Assembly: GCA_002419025.1 (NCBI GenBank)
Contig: DIFG01000016.1
Location: 1 to 13,008, forward strand
Reading direction: 5' to 3'
Origin: Deltaproteobacteria bacterium UBA5754
GTDB lineage: Bacteria; Desulfobacterota; Dissulfuribacteria; Dissulfuribacterales; UBA5754
Length of the DNA: 13,008 nt
Shown here: positions 6,364 through 13,008 of the stretch, in pieces
Numbering within the stretch: position 1 is the first letter of the stretch
How the letters are laid out: every line of letters begins with the position of its first letter
Translations under genes and position numbers: made by a program
Notes under the pieces: model-generated
The model's database searches: none
What the model saw: only the letters and a program-made list of their open reading frames with translations
Told to the model about the DNA's origin: nothing

Positions 6364-7137
6364 GTGACGACCGGAACCCGGCCTTTGCGCCTGGTGGTCT
6401 CCCTCCACGACGTAAGCCCTGTATCGTACAAGGCCTACGACCGCCTCCTGGATGTTCTATCCTTGCTTGGCGTGCGATCGACGTCGCTCCTCGTCGTCCC
6501 CTGCATGCACGGACGGCACCTGGCATCGGAAAACAAACCGTTTCTCGCCTGGCTTTCGAATAGACAGGAAAAAGGACACGAGATCGTGCTGCACGGATAT
6601 TGCCATCAGGCGCGCGTCATCCCCCGTGGGATTGCCTCCCGTCTCGTCGCCACCTGTTACACGAACCGCGAGGGCGAGTTCTATGGAATCTCACGGGGCG
6701 AGGCCCTCGGGCTCCTGGATGCAGGGCTTTCCCTCCTCAAGGGCGGGGGACTTCGGATCCACGGATTCACCCCTCCAGCCTGGCTCATGGGCATGGAAGG
6801 AAGGGATGCGGTCCGGGCTGCGGGCTTTTCCTACACCACATGGTACGGCCGGGTGGAAAACCTCCATGCGGACGTGAACGTCCCATCGCCCGTTCTCGTC
6901 GCAAGCTCCAGGAGCCAGTTGCGCAGGGCGGCATCCCTTGCGGTCGTGCCCTGTCTTTCCTTTCTCCACCGGCGTTCCCCTGTCCTTCGAATCGCCTTTC
7001 ACCCAGCGGATCTTGAGGCCCCTTCTGTCCTCGGATGCTTGACAAGGGAGGTGGAGCGTGCGATCAAGAATCGTGTCCCCACCACCTACCGGGATCTGTT
7101 TCCACCTGAGCTGCTTGCAGCTCCAATCATTCCATGA
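6364..7137 (+). CDS. DUF2334-type polysaccharide deacetylase
   Basis: The protein has 257 aa from the chosen start. Residues 9-20 (RLVVSLHDVSPV) carry the H15-D16 metal pair of the polysaccharide-deacetylase fold. EIVLHGYCHQ (73-82) supplies the second histidine cluster (H77, H81), GFTPPAWLMG (134-143) is typical of DUF2334, and RIAFHPADL (209-217) carries the C-terminal histidine. No signal peptide is seen, so a cytoplasmic or membrane-side role is likely. Known relatives remove acyl groups from amino sugars; the substrate here is unknown. The frame is open back to 6154, but codons before about 6320 are the structured repeat. The GTG at 6364 puts the domain at the N-terminus. A TTG at 6328 is the main alternative, and neither has a convincing ribosome site. 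Confidence 0.8.
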   Translation: MTTGTRPLRLVVSLHDVSPVSYKAYDRLLDVLSLLGVRSTSLLVVPCMHGRHLASENKPFLAWLSNRQEKGHEIVLHGYCHQARVIPRGIASRLVATCYTNREGEFYGISRGEALGLLDAGLSLLKGGGLRIHGFTPPAWLMGMEGRDAVRAAGFSYTTWYGRVENLHADVNVPSPVLVASSRSQLRRAASLAVVPCLSFLHRRSPVLRIAFHPADLEAPSVLGCLTREVERAIKNRVPTTYRDLFPPELLAAPIIP

Positions 7138-7191
7138 AGCTAAACTTCAGCTATCAGTTATCAGCAAAAACTCTGTGGGCACATCATTAAT

Positions 7192-7204
7192 ATTATGACA
7201 TAAT
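7192..7204. promoter_or_regulatory. Palindrome upstream of hicB, operator candidate
   Basis: ATTATG-A-CATAAT is a perfect 6-bp palindrome around one base, ending 22 bp before the hicB ATG. HicB antitoxins commonly repress their own operon by binding such sites. The assignment rests on position and symmetry only. Confidence 0.4.
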
Positions 7205-7226
7205 GATGAAGAAGGATGAAGATACA

Positions 7227-7451
7227 ATGCGCGAGAAATTGACGGCAGTATTCAGGAAATCTAAACACGGATATATAGGATACGTCGAGGAACTTCCCGG
7301 TGCAAACACCCAAGGAAGAACCTTGCAAGAAACAAAGAAGAATCTCATCGAGGCCGTCCAACTCGTTCTAGAAGCTAATCGTGTTATGGCCGAAGAGGAG
7401 CAAAAGGGAGCAAGAATCATAAAGGAAGAACTCGGAGAAATAACCGCTTGA
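7227..7451 (+). CDS. hicB: HicB-family antitoxin
   Basis: The protein has 74 aa. It contains the classic HicB/UPF0150 partial RNase H fold: KLTAVFRKSKHGYIGYVEEL, then PGANTQGRTLQETKKNLIEA and a C-terminal helix ending in LVLEANR. HicB neutralises the HicA mRNA-cleaving toxin and usually represses the operon. Two earlier in-frame ATGs at 7203 and 7206 lack a ribosome site and overlap the palindrome. The ATG at 7227 follows AAGGA by 10 nt and begins at the domain edge, so it is preferred. Its stop overlaps the start of the hicA remnant by four bases (TTGA). The segment is visibly richer in A and T than the surrounding genes, consistent with recent acquisition. Confidence 0.85.
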   Translation: MREKLTAVFRKSKHGYIGYVEELPGANTQGRTLQETKKNLIEAVQLVLEANRVMAEEEQKGARIIKEELGEITA

Positions 7452-7633
7452 AACGGAGAGACTTAATTCGATACCTTGAAGACAATGGTGCCGAGTTCTT
7501 GAGGTAAGGAGCCAATCATACGGTCTATGTGAACCGAAAGAAGAGGAAGGTGTCGACTATTCCACGCCACAGAGAACTAGATGACTATCTTGTAAAGAGA
7601 ATATGCAAGGACCTAGAAATACCCCAGCCATAA
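7448..7633 (+). pseudogene. hicA: hicA toxin gene broken by one in-frame stop
   Basis: From a TTG at 7448 the frame reads LKRRDLIRYLEDNGAEFLR, then TAA at 7505-7507 (codon 20), then GANHTVYVNRKKRKVSTIPR and on to a stop at 7631. With codon 20 read as a residue this is a full 61-aa HicA with GANHTVYVNR around the catalytic histidine (H24) and the typical ending RICKDLEIP. Intact HicA proteins usually have E at codon 20 (LREGANH), so one GAA-to-TAA change explains the break. The stop precedes the catalytic histidine, so the toxin should be inactive unless the stop is read through, translation restarts inside, or the base is a sequencing error. No frameshift is seen elsewhere. Confidence 0.88.
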
Positions 7634-7643
7634 CAAATCACTT

Positions 7644-7669
7644 CAGCGGATGGCTTACAGCCACCGCTG
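7644..7669 (+). terminator. Stem-loop after hicA, possible transcription end
   Basis: CAGCGG-at-GGCT-tac-AGCC-a-CCGCTG forms a ten-pair stem with small bulges, 10 bp after the end of hicA. No T-run follows, so it is at best a non-canonical terminator or an mRNA-stabilising hairpin. Confidence 0.35.
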
Positions 7670-7710
7670 ACCTCAGTCGATCTCGTAAAAACTCGAAAAT
7701 TCCAACTTGG

Positions 7711-7782
7711 CGTCATTCCGGCGGAGGCCGGAATCCAGTATTTTCAATATGTTCTGGATGCCGGATCAGGTCCGGCATGACG
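7711..7782. repeat. Common palindromic intergenic repeat (CGTCATTCCGG family), full copy
   Basis: The outer arms CGTCATTCCGG and CCGGCATGACG pair with one mismatch, ATCCAG (7733-7738) pairs with CTGGAT (7754-7759), and CCGGC/GCCGG and CCGG/CCGG form side hairpins. The sequence belongs to a widespread class of proteobacterial intergenic palindromes whose spurious translations read like FRRRPESS or MPDQVRHDE. Its first 31 bases recur exactly at 12945-12975. It overlaps the open frame upstream of the next gene but should not be counted as coding. The flanking 7670-7710 and 7783-7823 show nothing further. Confidence 0.85.
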
Positions 7783-7823
7783 AGCCCGGGATTTTCTACG
7801 ACGCCATCATCATTAGAGAGAGA

Positions 7824-8864
7824 ATGAACGATAAACTGCCCCTTTTCCGGCATGCCGCAACGGGCGCCGCCCTCGGAATCACCGCCTCGGTCGCTGTTGC
7901 CGCCTGCACATTTTCCCCCGAGACCTTTGCCAGGATCTCCGTCCTCCATCCAGCCTACATCCCCCTCCTCTTCCTCATGGTTGTAACGGCATGGATATGC
8001 AACGGCCTTCGGACCCTGACCCTCTCCCGTGCGCTCGGTTCGCCCCTTACGCTCAAGCAGTCCCTTGCCATCTCCCTTTCCACCGAGTTCGGAATAGCGG
8101 CCTCGCCCGCCGGCATGGGAGGAGGCCTCATCCGTCTCACCCTCATGAAAAGGGCGGGGTTCCAGGTCCATCACGTGGCCTCCTTCATGGCGGCCGACTT
8201 CACGGTGGACGCGGCCTTTTTCGGCATCGTCCTGCCTGTGTGTCTCGCAGCCTCCAGCAAGGAACTCCTGAGGCTTGCACCCTCCCTTGATTTCTCCCTC
8301 CCCTCGCCGGACAGGACGATCATCGGCCTCGCCGTACTCGGGGCCATCGTGTTCGCTGCGGTCCAAGGCGGCGCCGCACGGGTCTTTCTTCGCATAACTG
8401 GCATGGATCGCCGATTCCGCCTTTCGGCCCGTTTCCGTCTCATCCGGAGACATATCGCCTCGGATATCCGTAACACGACCTCTCTCATTCGATTCCTGTA
8501 CGCACACCAGAAAAAGGCCCTTGTCGCCAACTTTTTTTTAGGCGGCACCCAATGGCTCTGCCGATACGGGATCCTTCCGGTCATTCTCTTTGCCTTTTCC
8601 AGGCAGGGCCATTTCATCCCCCTCTTCTTTGTCCAGGGCTTTCTCTTCGTTCTTTCCCTCGCCCTCGTAATCCCAGGGGGTGGCGGAGGGGTAGAGGTCG
8701 TGATGGCCTTCATCCTCTCCTTTTTCATTCCGGCGGCCCTTGTTGGCGTGGTCCTCATCCTCTGGAGGTTCTTCACCTACCACCTCTACCTCCTCGTGGG
8801 CGGGGCTGCCTCGGCCTGGACATTCGGGTCCCTGAACACCCTCTTTCCCCGTCCAGACGCCTGA
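7824..8864 (+). CDS. YbhN/LPG-synthase-TM-type integral membrane protein
   Basis: The protein has 346 aa with about six to eight hydrophobic segments, including residues 11-29, 43-60, 122-143, 165-182, 233-257, 263-284, 291-312 and 318-335. Conserved features of the lysylphosphatidylglycerol-synthase transmembrane family (UPF0104) are seen: SPAGMGGGLIRL (94-105), where relatives have a TPG-type motif, and PGGGGGVEVV (284-293). Family members are lipid flippases or membrane parts of lipid-modifying enzymes; no catalytic soluble domain is attached here. The ATG at 7824 follows GAGAGAGA; the longer open frame from 7707 is the palindromic repeat. The gene ends 6 bp before mutL. Lying near glycosyltransferases, it might move a glycolipid, which is inference. 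Confidence 0.83.
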   Translation: MNDKLPLFRHAATGAALGITASVAVAACTFSPETFARISVLHPAYIPLLFLMVVTAWICNGLRTLTLSRALGSPLTLKQSLAISLSTEFGIAASPAGMGGGLIRLTLMKRAGFQVHHVASFMAADFTVDAAFFGIVLPVCLAASSKELLRLAPSLDFSLPSPDRTIIGLAVLGAIVFAAVQGGAARVFLRITGMDRRFRLSARFRLIRRHIASDIRNTTSLIRFLYAHQKKALVANFFLGGTQWLCRYGILPVILFAFSRQGHFIPLFFVQGFLFVLSLALVIPGGGGGVEVVMAFILSFFIPAALVGVVLILWRFFTYHLYLLVGGAASAWTFGSLNTLFPRPDA

Positions 8865-8870
8865 TCCCCC

Positions 8871-10616
8871 GTGGGTAGCATTCGACTCCTCCCTCCGGAG
8901 GTCGCAAACAGGATAGCCGCAGGTGAGGTGGTGGAGCGGCCGGCCTCGGTGGTGAAGGAACTCGTGGAAAACGCCCTCGACGCCGCAGCCGGAAGGATCT
9001 CCATCGAGGTGCTCGACGGGGGCAGACGTCTCATTCGGGTCCGTGACAACGGCTTTGGCATGGACCGGGAAGACGTCTCCCTCTCAATCGAGCGGCATGC
9101 AACGAGCAAGATCAGGGACGAGACCGACCTTGAGGTCCTAAAAACCATGGGATTTCGGGGCGAGGCCCTCCCGAGCATCGCCTCGGTCTCCCGTTTCAGC
9201 CTCACGTCCCGCCCTCAGGCAGAACCGGCGGGCCATCGTCTCCGAGTCCATTACGGCCTTAAGCTCGGTCTGGAGCCCGTGGGATGCCCGCCCGGAACCG
9301 AGGTGGAGGTGGAGGACCTCTTCCTCGAGCTCCCGGCCCGAAGGAGATTTTTGAAATCCCGCCAGACCGAACTCGCCCACATCTCCCTGATCGCACGATC
9401 CATCGCCGCGGCCAACCCTGACGTGGAAATCACGCTTGCAAGCGAGGAGAAGACCGTCTTTCGGGCCGTCGGGGGCAGAAAGGGAATGGAGGTCCTCCTG
9501 CCCCTTCTCGGGGAAGACATCGTGGCCCGGCTCGTCCCAATCGAGGCCTCGGGCACGGGCGTGCGGGTCACCGGATTCATCACGCCACGCGAACACCTCC
9601 TTGCGACAGGAAAGGGGCTTTCGGTCTTTCTGAACAGGCGGGTCATCAGATGCGCCCTTGTCTGGAAGGCCGTGAACGAGGCGATCCGCGGCGTTCTCAT
9701 GAAGGACGTCCGTCCGGCAGGGGCCATCTTCATCGAGACAGACCCAGGACTCGTGGACGTGAACGTCCACCCGACCAAGCAGGAGGTGAAATTTCACCAC
9801 CAGGACGATGTCTTCCGCGCGGTTTTTCGGGCCGTGCGCACGGCACTCGAAGGGCATTGCGCGCCGTCCATTCCTGCCCCATCATGCCAACCCCTCCATG
9901 CCCAACCCGAAATCCCCTACAAAGGACCCCCTTCTGCCCTCTTCACATGCGAACCCGATCCCGTCCCGTGGGGAAGACATGAGGACCGCCCTAGGCACGA
10001 ACCCCTCCCCACCCCCTCATCTATCTGCCTGGATCCCGATTCCAGACCCGCCCCGGCAAAGTTTCGCGCCATCGGCCAGGTGGATGGCGCCTACATCCTC
10101 GCAGACATCGGCTCCGGGCTCCTCGTTATCGACCAACACGCGGCCCATGAGGCAATCCTTTTCTCACGCCTTGAAAGACGGCTCCTCGATGAAGGAGCTG
10201 TGCCGGCCCAGCCCCTCCTCTTTCCCGTGATCGTTGAGGCCGACCCTGAGGCCGTCTCAAGGATGGACGAAAAGGCAAAGGACCTGGCCCGTTTTGGGTT
10301 TTCCGTCGAACCCTTTGGTCCTGGCCAGGTGATCGTCCGTCAGGTGCCGGGCTTCCTCGATCCAGCACGGGCGGAAAAGGTCGTCCGGGAGATCCTCGAT
10401 ACGCAGGCCGAAGATCCATCGGCCTTCTTTCGGGAGGTCCTTGCCCGAGTCGCCTGCCACAGTGCGGTTCGGGCCGGGATGACCCTCGCCCCCGAAGAGA
10501 TGGAGACCCTGGTCAGTGAACTCGTGGAGGAAGGTGTCACCCATTGCCCCCACGGGCGTCCTGTTTTCCGCCTCATCAGCCGGGAGGAACTGGATCACTG
10601 GTTCGGCCGCGCATGA
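8871..10616 (+). CDS. mutL: DNA mismatch repair protein MutL
   Basis: The protein has 581 aa, starting at a GTG. The GHKL ATPase domain shows E30-LVEN (motif I), DNGFGM (59-64), ERHATSKI (74-81) and TMGFRGEAL (92-100). DVNVHPTKQEVKF marks the end of the N-terminal half. A proline-rich linker spans about 325-405. The C-terminal dimerisation/endonuclease domain has DQHAAHE (421-427), ACHSAVRAG and CPHGRP (559-564). MutL links MutS recognition of a mismatch to strand incision and repair. The endonuclease motif DQHA-x2-E-x4-E has S432 in place of its last glutamate, while D421, H423, E427, C559 and H561 are kept, so metal binding may be altered but not necessarily lost. There is no clear ribosome site. 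The gene overlaps miaA by four bases. Confidence 0.97.
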   Translation: MGSIRLLPPEVANRIAAGEVVERPASVVKELVENALDAAAGRISIEVLDGGRRLIRVRDNGFGMDREDVSLSIERHATSKIRDETDLEVLKTMGFRGEALPSIASVSRFSLTSRPQAEPAGHRLRVHYGLKLGLEPVGCPPGTEVEVEDLFLELPARRRFLKSRQTELAHISLIARSIAAANPDVEITLASEEKTVFRAVGGRKGMEVLLPLLGEDIVARLVPIEASGTGVRVTGFITPREHLLATGKGLSVFLNRRVIRCALVWKAVNEAIRGVLMKDVRPAGAIFIETDPGLVDVNVHPTKQEVKFHHQDDVFRAVFRAVRTALEGHCAPSIPAPSCQPLHAQPEIPYKGPPSALFTCEPDPVPWGRHEDRPRHEPLPTPSSICLDPDSRPAPAKFRAIGQVDGAYILADIGSGLLVIDQHAAHEAILFSRLERRLLDEGAVPAQPLLFPVIVEADPEAVSRMDEKAKDLARFGFSVEPFGPGQVIVRQVPGFLDPARAEKVVREILDTQAEDPSAFFREVLARVACHSAVRAGMTLAPEEMETLVSELVEEGVTHCPHGRPVFRLISREELDHWFGRA

Positions 10617-11560
10617 CCCAGGCCCTTCCTGCCCCTTTTCCCATCGTCTCCATCGTGGGACCCACCGCCGTGGGAAAGACCGAGATCTCCATGCGTCTCG
10701 CCCGCGAGATCCGGGCCGAGATCCTCGGAGTGGATTCGATCCAGGTTTACCGCCTTCTCGACATCGGCTCGGCCAAGCCCTCCCGCCAGGAAAGAAAGGC
10801 CGTGCCCCATCATCTCATCGATATCCTCGATCCGGACGAACCCTTTGACGCGGCCCTTTTCCTTCAAAAGGCCAGAAGGGCTGTCGCCTCCATCCTCTCC
10901 CGCGGTAATACGGTCCTCCTCGTGGGTGGAACAGGCCTCTATCTGTCGGCCCTCCTCAGGGGGCTCGGCCCTGCCGCCGGAGAGGACCCGGCCCTTCGCG
11001 CACAGCTCAGGCGGATCGCCTCGACCCTGGGGCCTGAAACCCTTCACCGACACCTCGAGCGCATGGATGCCACTTCCGCCAAAAGGATCTCCCCAAGGGA
11101 CGTCTTTCGGACCATCCGCGCCATGGAGATCACGATCAGAACCGGCCGTCCCGCCTCGTCCATCCTCTCCCCTTTCGAAAGGACGCCCATCGGCCTTCCC
11201 CATATAACGGTCGGTCTCATCCGAAACCGAGAGGAACTCTACCGAAGGATCGACGAGCGGGTGGACGCCATGCTCGCACAAGGATTCGTCGAAGAGGTAA
11301 AGGCCGTGCTCGCCCTTGGGTATTCCCCATTGCTCAAACCATTGCGGTCCCTCGGCTACCGGCATATTATCCGGTTTCTCCAAGGTGAATACGGCTTGGA
11401 AGAGGCGGTCTCGACCCTCAAACGGGACACGAGACGTTACGCCAAACGTCAACTCACATGGTTTCGCGCGGACCCCGGGACCCTCTGGTTCCATCCCGAC
11501 GAACTCATGGCCAAGGAACACATCTGGACGTGGATAACGGGCGCTCGACATCCAAGCTGA
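10613..11560 (+). CDS. miaA: tRNA dimethylallyltransferase MiaA
   Basis: The protein has 315 aa, normal for the family. It has the P-loop GPTAVGKT (16-23), the catalytic DSIQVYRLLDIGSAKP (41-56), PHHLIDILDP (65-74), GGTGLY (105-110) and the C-terminal TRRYAKRQLTWFR signature. MiaA transfers a dimethylallyl group to A37 of tRNAs reading UNN codons. The ATG at 10613 overlaps the mutL stop as ATGA, a coupling arrangement; an in-frame codon at 10544 would only extend into mutL. A mutL-miaA pair is common in bacteria. Confidence 0.97.
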   Translation: MTQALPAPFPIVSIVGPTAVGKTEISMRLAREIRAEILGVDSIQVYRLLDIGSAKPSRQERKAVPHHLIDILDPDEPFDAALFLQKARRAVASILSRGNTVLLVGGTGLYLSALLRGLGPAAGEDPALRAQLRRIASTLGPETLHRHLERMDATSAKRISPRDVFRTIRAMEITIRTGRPASSILSPFERTPIGLPHITVGLIRNREELYRRIDERVDAMLAQGFVEEVKAVLALGYSPLLKPLRSLGYRHIIRFLQGEYGLEEAVSTLKRDTRRYAKRQLTWFRADPGTLWFHPDELMAKEHIWTWITGARHPS

Positions 11561-12096
11561 ACATCCCCAATCTTCTCACCCTGGTCAGAATCGTCTGCGT
11601 GCCCGTCCTCGTCATATGCCTCATGGAAGGACGCTTCGGCGAGGCCTTCATCGTGTTCGTGGTCGGCGGGGTGAGCGATGCCCTGGACGGGCTCCTGGCC
11701 CGAACGCTCCACCAGAAGACCCTCATCGGCGCCATCCTCGATCCCATCGCCGATAAGCTCCTCCTCGACTCCACCTTCGTGGTGCTCGCGGCCATCAACA
11801 CCATTCCTCGGTGGCTTGCCGTGGTCGTGATCAGCCGGGACGTGATCATAGTCGCAGGCGTGCTCATCCTCTTTCTCATTCGGGGCAGTGTCCGAATAAA
11901 ACCCACCATCTCGAGCAAGCTCACGACCCTTATCCAGCTCGGGACCGCCTTCACCGTCCTCCTTTCCCTCGAGACCGCATGGTTCAGGGATCTCCTTCCG
12001 ATACTCTACGCAGCCACAGGGACCATCACAGCACTCTCCGGAGCCCAGTATCTGACCATCGGATTCCGGCTCCTGAATTCAAACACGGAAAGCTGA
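11530..12096 (+). CDS. pgsA: CDP-alcohol phosphatidyltransferase, probably PgsA
   Basis: The protein has 188 aa with a full CDP-alcohol phosphotransferase motif: D50-x2-DG(53-54)-x2-AR(57-58)-x8-G67-x3-D71-x3-D75. The N-terminus NIPNLLTLVRI and four to five membrane helices (about 15-33, 38-49, 80-92, 95-117, 132-147, 155-175) fit CDP-diacylglycerol-glycerol-3-phosphate 3-phosphatidyltransferase, which makes phosphatidylglycerophosphate at the inner membrane. Other alcohol acceptors cannot be excluded from the motif alone. The GTG at 11530 gives the usual family length and overlaps miaA by 31 bp. A longer frame from 11458 lies entirely inside miaA. AAGGA occurs 12 nt upstream. Confidence 0.88.
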   Translation: MDNGRSTSKLNIPNLLTLVRIVCVPVLVICLMEGRFGEAFIVFVVGGVSDALDGLLARTLHQKTLIGAILDPIADKLLLDSTFVVLAAINTIPRWLAVVVISRDVIIVAGVLILFLIRGSVRIKPTISSKLTTLIQLGTAFTVLLSLETAWFRDLLPILYAATGTITALSGAQYLTIGFRLLNSNTES

Positions 12097-12103
12097 ACCC
12101 TTT

Positions 12104-12144
12104 TTCGAGGATCTTTCCCGATTATCCGCCCGTAGATCCTCGAA
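12104..12144. terminator. Inverted repeat across the pgsA/pyrF convergent junction
   Basis: TTCGAGGATC (12104-12113) and GATCCTCGAA (12135-12144) form a perfect 10-bp stem with a 21-nt loop, spanning the 25-bp gap between the two convergent stop codons; the right arm lies in the last codons of pyrF. It could act as a bidirectional terminator. Neither strand has a T-run after the stem, so the evidence is position and symmetry. Confidence 0.45.
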
Positions 12145-12862
12145 GGCCCCTGGATAACGCAAGACCTTGGCGGATTTCATCTTGGATCAAGTCTATGGTG
12201 GATAGGGGGTCGGCGGATGTGCTGATAGGGCGTCCGATAACCACGTGGTCGGCGCCGTTTATGATCGCATCTTTCGCTGTGGCAATCCGTTTCTGGTCGT
12301 CCTTTTCCACGTCGCGGTTAAGCCCCGGCCTGATTCCGGGGGTGACGATGATGAACCTGGAGCCGAAATCCGAGCGGAGCCTGGCTGCCTCCAGAGGAGA
12401 CGACACAATGCCATCGCACCCCAGGGCAAGCGCCTTCCTGGCCCTGATATGGACCAGATCCTCCACGCTTCCCGCCAGGCCCATTTCCCGCATGTCGGAC
12501 TCGTCAAAGCTGGTGAGAACGGTGACCGCAAGGATCTTCACATCGTTCTTTTCCTTGACCGCGGCCTCGATGATCGGTTCATTCCCGTGGATCGTCACAA
12601 AGGTCACGTCTCGGTCTTTCATCTGCCGAACAGCAAGCCTGACCGTCTCCGGTATGTCGAAAAACTTGAGATCCACCATGACCTTGTTGCCACGGCCGGC
12701 GATGTGATCAACGACAGGCCACCATCCGGCAAGGAAGAGCTGTAACCCTACCTTGAAAAATCTTATCTTTCCGTCCACCTTCTCGACCCAGCGCCTTGCC
12801 TCTTCCGGGTCAGAGAAGTCAAGGGCGAATATGATCCGTTCATTAAGGGGGATGGTTTTCAT
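12122..12862 (-). CDS. pyrF: Orotidine 5'-phosphate decarboxylase
   Basis: The protein has 246 aa, typical for PyrF. It shows IIFALDFSD (10-18, D15), FKVGLQLF (36-43, K37), the catalytic DLKFFDIPETV (64-74, with the D-x-K-x2-D set D64, K66, D69), ILAVTVLTS (110-118), TPGIRP (174-179) and VVIGRPI (207-213). It catalyses the last step of de novo UMP synthesis. The ATG at 12862 begins at the domain; an in-frame start at 12937 would add 25 residues that match nothing. It converges with pgsA. A half copy of the CGTCATTCCGG repeat lies 82 bp upstream of the start. Confidence 0.97.
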   Translation of the reverse strand: MKTIPLNERIIFALDFSDPEEARRWVEKVDGKIRFFKVGLQLFLAGWWPVVDHIAGRGNKVMVDLKFFDIPETVRLAVRQMKDRDVTFVTIHGNEPIIEAAVKEKNDVKILAVTVLTSFDESDMREMGLAGSVEDLVHIRARKALALGCDGIVSSPLEAARLRSDFGSRFIIVTPGIRPGLNRDVEKDDQKRIATAKDAIINGADHVVIGRPISTSADPLSTIDLIQDEIRQGLALSRGLRGSTGG

Positions 12863-12944
12863 GTGGTGTGCCTGCTGTTTTTTTGGCTCTTCGTCATTTC
12901 GTGTGGAATTTGATCGGTTTCCAGTGCGCAGTTGCATACCGCCT

Positions 12945-12975
12945 CGTCATTCCGGCGGAGGCCGGAATCCAGTAT
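12945..12975. repeat. Common palindromic repeat (CGTCATTCCGG family), half copy
   Basis: These 31 bases are identical to 7711-7741. The matching right half (starting CTGGAT in the full copy) does not appear in the remaining 33 bases of the window, so this copy is either truncated or has a longer spacer that runs past the edge. It sits upstream of pyrF. Confidence 0.85.
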
Positions 12976-13008
12976 AGAACGTGAATTATGAAGCCGTGCG
13001 TCTATCTT

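Noticed and set aside
7707..7823. N-terminal extension of the membrane protein (MASFRRRPESS...)
   Set aside because: It is a translation of the palindromic repeat, a well-known spurious peptide; the ATG at 7824 with a purine-rich ribosome site is preferred.
7713..8507. A 264-codon minus-strand open frame opposite the membrane protein gene
   Set aside because: The translation is low-complexity and charged, ends in the palindromic repeat, and mirrors a clear membrane protein.

Overview
The window is about 13 kb of fairly GC-rich bacterial chromosome. Tight gene packing, a mutL-miaA-pgsA block, a PIN-PhoH protein and several envelope-sugar genes would fit an anaerobic Desulfobacterota/Deltaproteobacteria-type genome. 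That assignment is an inference from gene style; no taxonomic marker gene is present.

Left part (65-3827, minus strand): a PIN-PhoH ATPase gene sits 16 bp downstream of a large fusion gene joining an N-terminal PHP metallo-phosphoesterase domain to a C-terminal GT4 glycosyltransferase. The start of the fusion gene is fixed by a perfect AAGGAGGT ribosome binding site. A 462-bp divergent intergenic region follows. It holds a large structured repeat (copy A), a sigma70-like promoter candidate, a dyad and a pair of 11-bp direct repeats.

Middle part (4290-8864, plus strand): a second GT4 glycosyltransferase, a GNAT acetyltransferase (44-bp overlap), a second copy of the structured repeat (copy B), a DUF2334-type polysaccharide deacetylase, an AT-richer hicBA toxin-antitoxin remnant, a common palindromic repeat, and a YbhN/LPG-synthase-TM-type membrane protein. 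The two glycosyltransferases, acetyltransferase, deacetylase and membrane protein look like a scattered set for making or decorating an envelope glycan or glycolipid. Its product cannot be read from the sequence.

Right part: mutL, miaA and a pgsA-type CDP-alcohol phosphatidyltransferase overlap one another on the plus strand (8871-12096). They converge on pyrF (12862-12122, minus), with a 10-bp inverted repeat across the junction. A half copy of the common palindromic repeat lies upstream of pyrF.

The most unusual content is the approximately 170-185 bp element present as copies A and B, with a possible third copy running off the left edge. It can fold into a nested multi-branched structure with a closing helix, a small GGCC hairpin, and three further stem-loops. 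I do not recognise it as a known riboswitch or RNA family. The second notable item is hicA, broken by a single in-frame stop codon while hicB stays intact.
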